Source of the DNA: Symsagittifera roscoffensis
Lineage: Eukaryota > Xenacoelomorpha > Acoela > Convolutidae
Length of the DNA stretch: 64,000 nt
Assembly: GCF_963678635.1 (NCBI RefSeq)
Contig: NC_087063.1
Span: forward strand, 60,520,759 to 60,584,758
Direction of reading: 5' to 3'
Shown one piece after another: positions 21,119 to 32,036 of this stretch (positions within the stretch are counted from its first letter, which is position 1; every line of letters starts with the position of its first letter). The position numbers were made by a program, and so were the translations under genes. The notes beneath the pieces are model-generated. The model did not search any database and was not told the origin of the DNA. It saw only the letters and a program-made list of their open reading frames with translations.

Positions 21119-23190
21119 AGCGGCCTACAAGAGCAGCTCAGCACCCAGGAGGCTAGCCGAGGTGATGCGGGAAATGGAAGCCTCGACGACTCCAGGAATG
21201 GAGGATGACTTCAAACCCCAGACGACTAATGTGAAGAGGGGTTTATGGTGGCAGAATTGTTGAAGTTTTGGACGGAGAAAATCATCGAGATCGAACCGAC
21301 GGAAAGGGAAAGGTCAAGCCTAGATCTGTTACTCGAGACTTGTTTAAGTTCTGGCCTACAAGAGCAGCTCAGCACCCAGGAGGCTAGCGAGGTGATGGGG
21401 GAAATGGAAGCCTCGACGACTCCAGGAATGGAGGATGACTTCAAACCCCAGACGACTAATGTGAAGAGGGGTTTAAGATGGCAGAATTGTTGAAGTTCTG
21501 GACGCAGAAAATCATCGAGATCGAACCGACGGAAAAGGAAAGGTCAAGCCTAGATCTGTTACTCGAGACTTGTTTAAGTTCTGGCCTACAAGAGCAGCTC
21601 AGCACCCAGGAGGCTAGACGAGGTGATGCGGGAAATGGAAGCCTCGACGACTCCAGGAATGGAGGATGACTTCAAACCCCAGACGACAAATGTGAAGAGG
21701 GGTTTAAGGTGGCAGAATTGTTGAAGTTCTGGACGGAGAAAATCATCGAGATCGAACCGACGGAAAAGGAAAGGTCAAGCCTAGATCTGTTACTCGAGAC
21801 TTGTTTAAGTTCTGGCCTACAAGAGCAGCTCAGCACCCAGGAGGCTAGCCGAGGTGATGCGGGAAATGGAAGCCTCGACGACTCCAGGAATGGAGGATGA
21901 CTTCAAACCCCAGACGACAAATGTGAAGAGGGGTTTAAGGTGGCAGAATTGTTGAAGTTCTGGACGGAGAAAATCATCGAGATCGAACCGACGGAAAAGG
22001 AAAGGTCAAGCCTAGATCTGTTACTCGAGACTTGTTTAAGTTCTGGCCTACAAGAGCAGCTCAGCACCCAGGAGGCTAGCCGAGGTGATGCGGGAAATGG
22101 AAGCCTCGACGACTCCAGGAATGGAGGATGACTTCAAACCCCAGACGACAAATGTGAAGAGGGGTTTAAGGTGGCAGAATTGTTGAAGTTCTGGACGGAG
22201 AAAATCATCGAGATCGAACCGACGGAAAGGGAAAGGTCAAGCCTAGATATGTTACTCGAGACTTGTTTAAGTTCTGGCCTACAAGAGCAGCTCAGCACCC
22301 AGGAGGCTAGCCGAGGTGATGCGGGAAATGGAAGCCTCGACGACTCCAGGAATGGAGGATGACTTCAAACCCCAGACGACAAATGTGAAGAGGGGTTTAA
22401 GGTGGCAGAATTGTTGAAGTTCTGGACGGAGAAAATCATCGAGATCGAACCGACGGAAAAAGAAAGGTCAAGGCTAGATCTGTTACTCGAGACTTGTTTA
22501 AGTTCTGGCCTACAAGAGCAGCTCAGCACCCAGGAGGCTAGCCTAGGTTATGCGGGAAATGGAAGCCTCGACGACTCCAGGAATGGAGGATGACTTCAAA
22601 CCCCAGACGACAAATGTGAAGAGGGGGTTTAAGGTGGCAGAATTGTTGAAGTTCTGGACGGAGAAAATCATCGAGATCGAACCGACGGAAAGGGAAAGGT
22701 CAAGCCTAGATCTGTTACTCGAGACTTGTTTAAGTTCTGGCCTACAAGAGCAGCTCAGCACCCAGGAGGCTAGCCGAGGTGATGCGGGAAATGGAAGCCT
22801 CGACGACTCCAGGAATGGAGGATGACTTCAAACCCCAGACGACAATTGGGAAGAGGGGTTTAAGGTGGCAGAATTGTTGAAGTTCTGGACGGAGAAACTC
22901 ATCGAGATCGAACCGACGGAAAAGGAAAGGTCAAGCCTAGATCTGTTACTCGAGACTTGTTTAAGTTCTGGCCTACAAGAGCAGCTCAGCACCCAGGAGG
23001 CTAGCCGAGGTGATGCGGGAAATGGAAGCCTCGACGACTCCAGTATTGGAGGATGACTTCAAACCCCAGACGACAAATGTGAAGAGGGGTTTAAGGTGGC
23101 AGAATTGTTGAAGTTCTGGACGGAGAAAATCATCGAGATCTATCCGACGGAAAAGGAAAGGCCAAGCCTAGATCTGTTATTCGAGAAAAT
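21119..23190 (+). repeat. 231-bp tandem array inside the 3' module (nine units)
   Basis: The string GGCAGAATTGTTGAAGTT recurs nine times, at 21249, 21479, 21710, 21941, 22172, 22403, 22635, 22866 and 23097 (each within a base or two), giving units of 231 bp and one of 232. Identity is very high. The unit joins two parts of the coding module: 'AYKSSSAPRR.AEVMREMEA...' and 'KVAELLKFWTEKIIEI...'. The second part aligns with 'QAVLLRFWTSRIVTI' in B at about 32630-32660. The 77-codon period preserves frame but each unit has one in-frame TGA. The 232-bp unit, with an extra G at about 22626, reads through that join. Confidence 0.92.
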
Positions 23191-23426
23191 GCCAGCGGTG
23201 ATCAGCGTGCGGCGCTCGAACAAGAGGGTGCAACTAAAGATGGGGAATGGAAGCGACATGTCGGTCACAAATTTGGCGATTGTTTGGAAGTTGCTGAGAC
23301 CCTCTTGGTGCCCTCACCCACGCGCGAGTTTGATTGAAGAAACCACGGAGCGAGTGAGACTGTCACCAGCGAAGGATGAAGATTTGGGGAATCTGAACTG
23401 GTGCACAAACTAATCTTACCTTAAAA
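23191..23426 (+). pseudogene. 3' module segment 8: unrecognised region after the array, element A
   Basis: This continues the last repeat unit in frame to 23413. 'LKLLRPSWCPHPRASLIEETTERVRL' matches B 'SELMKPSWCPSLNADLILRATQDEQREL' (32037-32969). This confirms that the array sits inside a continuous ancestral coding region. Function unknown. Confidence 0.55.
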
Positions 23427-25131
23427 GAATCGGAGGAAACGACGGGCAATCAAGAAAAGCTAGTGAAGAAGATGTGGTGTGTGGAATTGGAGAACATGGA
23501 GGTGGAGGTGGCGGCCTGTGATGGACGATCCTGCGTCAGAATACAATCGTTTCAGAAGGAAGAGCTAACCACGTGGTTTAGTGACATCACGGAGAAGGAG
23601 AAAAGTGAGGTGCAGATAGTGGCTGAATGATATACGAGCACCACGGTGAACATAGCGACGGCTTTGAGATTCTTCTCGAGGATGTGCAGCTTTCAATCAC
23701 TGGAGATGCTAGAATCCGAACACCAATTAGTGACGGCGTTGAGCGTGGGGTCAATGCCTGGAATATTGCTGATGGTCCAAAAGCACATCAGAGGATGGAA
23801 GATCGGTCTTGAGGCGGAGATGGGATTCCCCTGAGTGAAAGCTACAGTTTGCCAACGAACAAAAAATCTCTAGTGGGATCGGTGATGGCCAATCTGTGTG
23901 GAAGCCACTATCCATTAGATGTGGCGATGTTGGAAGCACCCAGTCAGAGGGTGTTATTTGACAAAGCCTTCTCGATTCCCAAGTGTGTACACCTGGCTCG
24001 CATGTTGCATCACTCACACCGACTGTTGAGGAAAATCCTGGAAGCTGTGCTGGAGGACCAAAGAGAGAACTTGAGTGATATCTAGGGGGAGGAACTCTTG
24101 AGCTTGGAAAACGAAAACACGAGTGATTTCGAGAGACAAAACACGATCGGGAAAGCGATGAATAGTGCCCCAGCTATGGAAGGGAATGGTGTAACACATG
24201 AGAACATGATGGAATTTGAGCCTCTGTGGGAAGCTTCGGGAGAACGCAACCTCCGGTGTATCAACCTGACACATGGAGCAGACAGTGTGGTATCCGGAGC
24301 ATTCGAACCTCTGCTTGATATGGGACGTGAAAGAGATTCGGTCAGTCGGCTTACCTGAACATCAGCAGAAGGTCACCCTTTTCGTGGTGAGTTCGATGCT
24401 GGCATTGCGATGGATCGAGGAAAATGTGACGAAATTTCGAGATTCGAGAGCGCCTACAGAGGAATCAATACATGCCATTGACTAAAACTGGAGGCTTGAG
24501 TTGTTTGAGACTGAGTGCAAAGTAGTCTCCATAACTATGGAGGTGATGCACGTGTGGAGTCGCATAAGATTCTTTCCATGGTTTCGAGCGAAGTTGACGT
24601 CTTGTTTATACACGGCGACGAAGGATCACATGAAGAAACATCAAAAGGAGTATCGACAGTTCCTGACCGAAATTGGAGCGTTGGAGCGGAAGCTTTCAAG
24701 AGGCCCTTGTTAACTCATCATAATGCGATAACCACGGGTTGGAAAAAAGTTGGTAGAGTGTCTCGAGACAACACCAAAGCGAGGGAGTCGATACTGGGGG
24801 AAGACTTGGCGAAGAACGTGAGTCTGAGTTTGCACAATTCCTTTTGCAGGAATAGGGAAACTAAAGTTAAGGGTCTACCGAACCAGGCGAAAAGACTTCA
24901 AGAGCAAAGGGATTGAATGCGGTCCTACGAACAGCCGAAGGCATGTGAAGAGATCGTGATCAGTTCCGACTACGAAGAAGAACTGGCAAGGCAGATTACC
25001 ATGTCGAATGTGTCAGGACCCAGTACCTCGAAGACAAGGAGCACGAACTGAAGTGGATGTTCAGGGATTGGTTCTTGAGTCGTGAGTGGCACAAAGAAAA
25101 GGGGGCTTGAGTGTCAACTCAGATGAAATCT
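23427..25131 (+). pseudogene. 3' module segment 9: C-terminal coding part, element A
   Basis: This is a series of short frames separated by stops. The clearest are 23433-23627 ('MWCVELENMEVEVAACDG', parallel to B 'GEDKVELPIWGP...GLEGHICGG'), 23849-24085 ('GSVMANLCGSHYPLDVAML' / B 'GSTLAPLCKSRYPVHFVAV', 'FDKAFSIPKCVHLARM' / B 'VDQAFSVPKCVRLARM'), 24098-24485 and 24501-24916 ('NVSLSLHNSFCRNRETKV' / B 'NVTLCLHNSFCRNREINV'). The collinear match with B shows this is the conserved end of the accessory polyprotein. No family is recognised. Confidence 0.6.
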
Positions 25132-25909
25132 GAGGGCACGGAAAAAAATTTAAATAAAAAATTATTGTTACAAGAATATTACATTTACTATATAACTGAA
25201 AACGCTTCATGACATTTTTCTAAATGGGTAAAACAAAAGAAATTTAATCACAAGCTTACAAAGCGGAAATTCCGGGTGCAGGTGTCTGCAGATTTTGATT
25301 ACTGTTTAGCAATTATGTGACAATTTTGCAATGTGTGAATTTTGGGTGTAGATAAAGTTAAATCTGCTGCAAACTTCTGTAAATGACTACTGGCACTGTA
25401 TCTTGAGACGCACATAGCATTCTGGGGCCTCACTGACAGAAGACAATACGCGATGAGGACATCGAACTTGATCCTGGGAGTATGTGACAGTCGGTCATAT
25501 TTGGAAATTTGACCTTGAGAAAAACGTTCAGTCTTGATTTTGGGGTGAAAAGCAATTTTTCAAAAATTCGAAATGAGCATTTCCTGCTTAAGTTTCTCGC
25601 GCAACTGAAAATATCAGAAAAATAAGATTAGAATATTCGAACTAAAATCGCGGGAAAGTAGTCAAAAATAGGAGCGGGAAATTGCTATTCGCAATTTCTG
25701 ATACTTAATTCCAACAAGAGTAGAGCTATCTTATTGGTGGCAGGAGACAAAAAATAATCGTGAGTGAAAGGAGAGTAGAATTTAATTGGACCAGAGTGAA
25801 TCTTCGGTGGAAAGGTAGACAACCGAAGTCTCCCAATGGTCCAGACCAAAATCATTTTTCTTGAGCTAAAACTAATTCATTACAAACTTCTCGAGTTAAA
25901 CTTAATTAC
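25132..25909 (+). other. 3' non-coding tail of element A
   Basis: 0.78 kb of AT-rich sequence without coding potential, ending at the LTR-like TGTAACATTCG at 25910. I see no clear polypurine tract next to that boundary and no matching sequence in B. It is repeated identically at 28217-28994. Confidence 0.55.
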
Positions 25910-26505
25910 TGTAACATTCGCCCGGAAGTACATATCGACGGAAAATAAAGCTAGGTTCTAAAACGACTGGCTAGCGTCCAAACACAGATCTACATGCTTT
26001 TCATCGTCTCTGCCAAATCCAGTGGTTTTCCTAACATCGGGTCGACAAAACGTTACTGCTTTCCGGCTTCGACCAGAACGGTCAAATTATCTTAATTATA
26101 TGCAAAATAAGTGAGCTCATGGCTGGGTCTCAGTGTCCCCAGACCACGAGGTCTTTCCTAAAAACAGGGCTACTACTAGTTATTATAATGCTATTGTTTT
26201 TGTTCAGTAGACAAGATTCATCATCTCCATCGAAGATGGATCAACCCTTTCCCTCACTCCTAGCTTCTCATTCTCTGAAAGTGAATCTGGATGTTAATTA
26301 AGTTCAACTCAGGACAAGACTAGGAAGTTAAAAGTTTATATAAAACAGTTTGAGTCTTAGGCCTGAGACCCCTCCGGATTCTGGAATCCGGCGAAATAGC
26401 ACTCCTATTTCTTTCCGGAAGGCTGGACACGCCGTCCCAACATCCTTCCTTTCTCTCGGGTTCTGCGTTGTAACGATTGTAGCAGCACAATCGCTACAAC
26501 TCGGA
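25910..26505 (-). mobile_element. Partial LTR within the duplicated unit
   Basis: It starts TGTAACATTCGCCCGGAAGTA and stops at ACTCGGA, where the tandem duplication join lies. It is therefore the first 596 bp of the LTR seen complete at 28995-29850. It includes TATATAAAA at about 26338 and the imperfect hairpin near 26470-26496. Confidence 0.75.
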
Positions 26506-26511
26506 GGAAAC

Positions 26512-28216
26512 GAATCGGAGGAAACGACGGGCAATCAAGAAAAGCTAGTGAAGAAGATGTGGTGTGTGGAATTGGAGAACATGGAGGTGGAGGTGGCGGC
26601 CTGTGATGGACGATCCTGCGTCAGAATACAATCGTTTCAGAAGGAAGAGCTAACCACGTGGTTTAGTGACATCACGGAGAAGGAGAAAAGTGAGGTGCAG
26701 ATAGTGGCTGAATGATATACGAGCACCACGGTGAACATAGCGACGGCTTTGAGATTCTTCTCGAGGATGTGCAGCTTTCAATCACTGGAGATGCTAGAAT
26801 CCGAACACCAATTAGTGACGGCGTTGAGCGTGGGGTCAATGCCTGGAATATTGCTGATGGTCCAAAAGCACATCAGAGGATGGAAGATCGGTCTTGAGGC
26901 GGAGATGGGATTCCCCTGAGTGAAAGCTACAGTTTGCCAACGAACAAAAAATCTCTAGTGGGATCGGTGATGGCCAATCTGTGTGGAAGCCACTATCCAT
27001 TAGATGTGGCGATGTTGGAAGCACCCAGTCAGAGGGTGTTATTTGACAAAGCCTTCTCGATTCCCAAGTGTGTACACCTGGCTCGCATGTTGCATCACTC
27101 ACACCGACTGTTGAGGAAAATCCTGGAAGCTGTGCTGGAGGACCAAAGAGAGAACTTGAGTGATATCTAGGGGGAGGAACTCTTGAGCTTGGAAAACGAA
27201 AACACGAGTGATTTCGAGAGACAAAACACGATCGGGAAAGCGATGAATAGTGCCCCAGCTATGGAAGGGAATGGTGTAACACATGAGAACATGATGGAAT
27301 TTGAGCCTCTGTGGGAAGCTTCGGGAGAACGCAACCTCCGGTGTATCAACCTGACACATGGAGCAGACAGTGTGGTATCCGGAGCATTCGAACCTCTGCT
27401 TGATATGGGACGTGAAAGAGATTCGGTCAGTCGGCTTACCTGAACATCAGCAGAAGGTCACCCTTTTCGTGGTGAGTTCGATGCTGGCATTGCGATGGAT
27501 CGAGGAAAATGTGACGAAATTTCGAGATTCGAGAGCGCCTACAGAGGAATCAATACATGCCATTGACTAAAACTGGAGGCTTGAGTTGTTTGAGACTGAG
27601 TGCAAAGTAGTCTCCATAACTATGGAGGTGATGCACGTGTGGAGTCGCATAAGATTCTTTCCATGGTTTCGAGCGAAGTTGACGTCTTGTTTATACACGG
27701 CGACGAAGGATCACATGAAGAAACATCAAAAGGAGTATCGACAGTTCCTGACCGAAATTGGAGCGTTGGAGCGGAAGCTTTCAAGAGGCCCTTGTTAACT
27801 CATCATAATGCGATAACCACGGGTTGGAAAAAAGTTGGTAGAGTGTCTCGAGACAACACCAAAGCGAGGGAGTCGATACTGGGGGAAGACTTGGCGAAGA
27901 ACGTGAGTCTGAGTTTGCACAATTCCTTTTGCAGGAATAGGGAAACTAAAGTTAAGGGTCTACCGAACCAGGCGAAAAGACTTCAAGAGCAAAGGGATTG
28001 AATGCGGTCCTACGAACAGCCGAAGGCATGTGAAGAGATCGTGATCAGTTCCGACTACGAAGAAGAACTGGCAAGGCAGATTACCATGTCGAATGTGTCA
28101 GGACCCAGTACCTCGAAGACAAGGAGCACGAACTGAAGTGGATGTTCAGGGATTGGTTCTTGAGTCGTGAGTGGCACAAAGAAAAGGGGGCTTGAGTGTC
28201 AACTCAGATGAAATCT
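26512..28216 (+). pseudogene. 3' module segment 9, duplicated copy
   Basis: This is an exact repeat of the coding remnants at 23427-25131, with the same stops and frameshifts, at an offset of 3085. The shared inactivating changes show that the sequence was already dead when it was duplicated. 28217-28994 is the repeated non-coding tail. Confidence 0.6.
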
Positions 28217-29590
28217 GAGGGCACGGAAAAAAATTTAAATAAAAAATTATTGTTACAAGAATATTACATTTACTATATAAATGAAAACGCTTCATGACAT
28301 TTTTCTAAATGGGTAAAACAAAAGAAATTTAATCACAAGCTTACAAAGCGGAAATTCCGGGTGCAGGTGTCTGCAGATTTTGATTACTGTTTAGCAATTA
28401 TGTGACAATTTTGCAATGTGTGAATTTTGGGTGTAGATAAAGTTAAATCTGCTGCAAACTTCTGTAAATGACTACTGGCACTGTATCTTGAGACGCACAT
28501 AGCATTCTGGGGCCTCACTGACAGAAGACAATACGCGATGAGGACATCGAACTTGATCCTGGGAGTATGTGACAGTCGGTCATATTTGGAAATTTGACCT
28601 TGAGAAAAACGTTCAGTCTTGATTTTGGGGTGAAAAGCAATTTTTCAAAAATTCGAAATGAGCATTTCCTGCTTAAGTTTCTCGCGCAACTGAAAATATC
28701 AGAAAAATAAGATTAGAATATTCGAACTAAAATCGCGGGAAAGTAGTCAAAAATAGGAGCGGGAAATTGCTATTCGCAATTTCTGATACTTAATTCCAAC
28801 AAGAGTAGAGCTATCTTATTGGTGGCAGGAGACAAAAAATAATCGTGAGTGAAAGGAGAGTAGAATTTAATTGGACCAGAGTGAATCTTCGGTGGAAAGG
28901 TAGACAACCGAAGTCTCCCAATGGTCCAGACCAAAATCATTTTTCTTGAGCTAAAACTAATTCATTACAAACTTCTCGAGTTAAACTTAATTACTGTAAC
29001 ATTCGCCCGGAAGTACATATCGACGGAAAATAAAGCTAGGTTCTAAAACGACTGGCTAGCGTCCAAACACAGATCTACATGCTTTTCATCGTCTCTGCCA
29101 AATCCAGTGGTTTTCCTAACATCGGGTCGACAAAACGTTACTGCTTTCCGGCTTCGACCAGAACGGTCAAATTATCTTAATTATATGCAAAATAAGTGAG
29201 CTCATGGCTGGGTCTCAGTGTCCCCAGACCACGAGGTCTTTCCTAAAAACAGGGCTACTACTAGTTATTATAATGCTATTGTTTTTGTTCAGTAGACAAG
29301 ATTCATCATCTCCATCGAAGATGGATCAACCCTTTCCCTCACTCCTAGCTTCTCATTCTCTGAAAGTGAATCTGGATGTTAATTAAGTTCAACTCAGGAC
29401 AAGACTAGGAAGTTAAAAGTTTATATAAAACAGTTTGAGTCTTAGGCCTGAGACCCCTCCGGATTCTGGAATCCGGCGAAATAGCACTCCTATTTCTTTC
29501 CGGAAGGCTGGACACGCCGTCCCAACATCCTTCCTTTCTCTCGGGTTCTGCGTTGTAACGATTGTAGCAGCACAATCGCTACAACTCGGA
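26512..29590 (+). repeat. 3085-bp tandem duplication, right copy
   Basis: This is the second copy of the unit described at 23427-26511, carrying segment 9 of element A, its non-coding tail and the LTR start. Past 29590 the LTR continues to its natural end, so this is the copy that keeps the original right flank. Confidence 0.95.
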
Positions 29591-29850
29591 ATGGTTCTTG
29601 AAAATTTCCAATCACAGTTTCAATCTGTTGTCGTTTTCTAAGGTAAAAAGGTTACTTTCCCGCTCAAATCGAAATTTTAAAAATTAGCATGTCAGTCAAA
29701 ACCAACCCTTCCCGATTCGTCTAATCATTCAAATAACGTTGCTAATCCATTAAAACCATCAAAATTCCAGGTTAGATGTTCTTTTTCTAATCGATCGATA
29801 AAATTTCGAATGCGAAACTGCATTTTCGTACCTTCTGGTCGAATGTCACA
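28995..29850 (-). mobile_element. Complete LTR (856 bp), assigned as 3' LTR of element B
   Basis: Ends are TGTAACATTCG at 28995-29005 and CGAATGTCACA at 29840-29850, an 11-bp terminal inverted repeat with one mismatch. The homologous LTR at 3695-4622 ends at the same base, which fixes the right boundary. Orientation is inferred: in Z and E the end near gag is TGTAACATTCG, so reading on the minus strand the LTR precedes the leader; that makes this one the 3' LTR of minus-strand element B. TATATAAAA lies at 29423-29431, but this string works as a TATA-like site on either strand. No polypurine tract or obvious target-site duplication is seen. Confidence 0.7.
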
Positions 29851-30716
29851 TACGCCCCGGAACGTGTCCTTATTGAGTCTCGTAGTCTTCAACAAAATGG
29901 TACAGTGCCATCAAACAGAATTTAGAAAATGCATAAAGTCACTTTTATCTACGTCATATCGACTCACTGCAGAATATAAACGACTTCATACTACACTACT
30001 ATAGGCTTCCAAATTCTTTCACCAATCTGCACTATCGAGGATATACTTAGGATAAAACATCTTTTTAGACTTCCAATGTCTATGTCCCGATTTAAAACCA
30101 ATTTCGCCTGGGTTTAAAAGTGTAGGAACGCAGGACAGTCCTGCCAACCCACAAACTAAAATTATCCTTCTATGCTTTTTCCCTTCCCGATTTCTCCTGG
30201 GTTTAAAAGTGTAGGAACGCAGGACACTCCTGCCAACCCACAAACTAAAATTATCCTACTATGCTTCTTCCCTTCGGAAATTTAGTTGTTACTGGCCCTG
30301 AATTTTAAATTTAGAGAGTTTGGTGGCTAGAAGCAACAATGAAATAATCTCATTCTTCAAGAGATTACGCAAGCCTTTCATGTCACCCAAAAAAAGATCA
30401 GTCGTCCTATTTGATTGAAAAACATCATGCAGGCTGGAATATTTTGATATACTCTCCACTCAAGCCTCTCTAAGTGAATAGTAAGTGTCTCTAAAGCCAC
30501 TAACTAAAATCATAATACAAATTTATAAATGCAACAGTTTCTTTAATCTTCAAAACTCAACTATATGTTTTCTTTTCAGTTTCAATTGCAAACTCAGTTG
30601 CTTTGTTTCTCATTTGAGTTTTTTGTCACGTACAAAAAAATTCTGAATTTTAACTTCTTTTCTTTCGTCTCTTCTAATTTCTTTCTTTTTGCATCTGGTT
30701 TTTTTTCGGCCACTTG
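29851..30716 (-). other. 3' non-coding tail of element B
   Basis: About 0.87 kb of AT-rich sequence between the last coding frame of B and its LTR. It contains an 89-bp direct repeat (30101-30189 and 30190-30275) with a GCAGGAC-A-GTCCTGC palindrome. No gene is seen. Confidence 0.55.
30101..30275. repeat. 89-bp direct repeat with internal palindrome
   Basis: Two head-to-tail units at a period of 89 bp, recognisable by CCTGGGTTTAAAAGTG at 30107 and 30196. Each contains an inverted repeat: GCAGGACAGTCCTGC at 30130-30144 and GCAGGA-CAC-TCCTGC at 30219-30233. Confidence 0.85.
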
Positions 30717-31911
30717 TCAATGTTCCATCTCCTCCCCCTGCGACATTGACTCCGCGCTTTTAGTCTCTGTGTCTTGCAACACGTCGGTAGCTATTCTGAT
30801 GCTGCTGGAAGCAGTCGTCCAACTTTTCTGCTCTTCTACCCTTTGTTTACAACAAGGTAGGGGATCAACGTTAATTTCTCTGTTCCTGCAGAAGCTGTTG
30901 TGGAGGCACAACGTCACGTTTCTCTCCAATTCTTCCTTAAACGTCTCTTCTTTCTCCCTTCCATTACGTTCACTCAACCTGTAGGTTCTCTTTACGGCGG
31001 TGGTCACTTCAGTCCGATGAGTTACAAAAGCACGCTTGAAAGCTCCTGCTCCAATGTCCAGCTGAGACGCCCTGTACACTCTGCCGTGCTTCGACATATG
31101 CTTCTTAGCATACTCGTACAACCATGCAGTCACCTTGGCTCTAAACCATGGTAACATTCGTCTCCTGGCGCATATCTTTTTCACTTCCATCGGAAGGTTC
31201 AAGATTTTGCACATTGTCTCAAAAAGATCTAAGTCTTTTAGACAATCCAATTCCTGTAATTATCTTTCGTCGGCGCCTCCTGTCTGTTGTTCTCTTTTAT
31301 ATGAGCTTCCAAACATCGTATCGCCATCATAACTCCTACTATCACTATCGTTATGGACTGTGATGAATCTGGTAAACCCATGGAGAGCAGCTCTCTACAG
31401 TCCCAGATCAACACCAGATTACTACGCCCGGGGTACCACCATGTTTTTTTTTGCAAGCAATGGCAGGGGAACTCATCATTTGTTGGTATGACGCTCCTCC
31501 AAGTACGTTTTCCCGAAGCTTCCAGTAGTGGTTCCACTTCCATCATCACTCGGTGGATTTCATCATTCTCATCTACTGCATTGTAATCCGTGACTGTTGA
31601 TCCTTTCTGCTTTTGTCTTTAAAGTCGCTGAAGTTCCCACTGGCGTATCCCATGAACTTCTTTCCCAATATTGATTCTAACTCCCCTTTGGTTCTCTCCG
31701 GAACTGCTGAGAACATCTTGCACAGTAACTCGTAAGATTTTTCTGACATTCTCGCTAGTCTTACACATTTTGGCACTGAGAAGGCTTGATCCACGATCGT
31801 TCTCGTAGTTTTCACATCCACCGCTACGAAATGCACTGGGTATCTGCTCTTGCACAATGGAGCTAGAGTTGATCCCACTAAATATCTCGCTCCCGGATCG
31901 CTTCTCTCCAC
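30717..31911 (-). pseudogene. 3' module segment 9 (C-terminal part), element B
   Basis: Three frames at 31573-31911, 31238-31549 and 30717-31250, in that order on the minus strand. They parallel A 23849-24916 with 'GSTLAPLCKSRYPVHFVAV', 'QAFSVPKCVRLARM', 'PLLEASGKRTWRSV' and 'LCLHNSFCRNREINVDPLP'. The last frame (177 codons) is better preserved than A's and ends 'SMSQGEEMEH'. It is predicted mostly helical, with Trp-Phe-Arg and Cys-Arg patches. No family is recognised. It is the natural C-terminus of the accessory polyprotein. Confidence 0.6.
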
Positions 31912-32036
31912 TTTCGAATATACTTCTGTTCGGTTTGCAAAACTCCCGTGAACACTTCTACACTGATGGTCGTAACCATCTCATGCTTTTGTTCTAGATT
32001 CAATAGTGACTCCAAAGAATCAAACATGCTGGAGAA

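Larger units (their letters stand above)
8137..25909 (+). mobile_element. Element A: 5'-truncated giant Ty3/Gypsy-type retroelement
   Basis: This is the plus-strand element with domain order gag-PR-RT-RH-IN, which defines the Ty3/Gypsy (Metaviridae) lineage, followed by an 11-kb extra 3' module with macro-like, coiled-coil and SGNH-like regions. The 5' LTR, leader and N-terminal Gag are missing; the left edge abuts the Y minisatellite at about 8137. The 3' edge is placed where LTR-like sequence begins at 25910. Many frameshifts and stops show it is inactive. Its reading frames are nevertheless easily followed and collinear with element B. Confidence 0.85.
23427..26511 (+). repeat. 3085-bp tandem duplication, left copy
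   Basis: It is virtually identical to 26512-29590; the one difference I noticed is ACTGAAAAC versus AATGAAAAC at about 25197 and 28282. The unit contains the last coding part of element A, its 3' non-coding tail and about 596 bp of LTR. The join at about 26501-26512 is between LTR sequence ending ACTCGGA and GGAAACGAATCGGAGG, with short local homology. Confidence 0.95.

Noticed and set aside
13904-25131. Retroviral env gene in the 3' module
   Set aside because: The position after integrase suggests env, but I see no signal peptide, furin site, fusion peptide or convincing transmembrane segment in the conserved frames.
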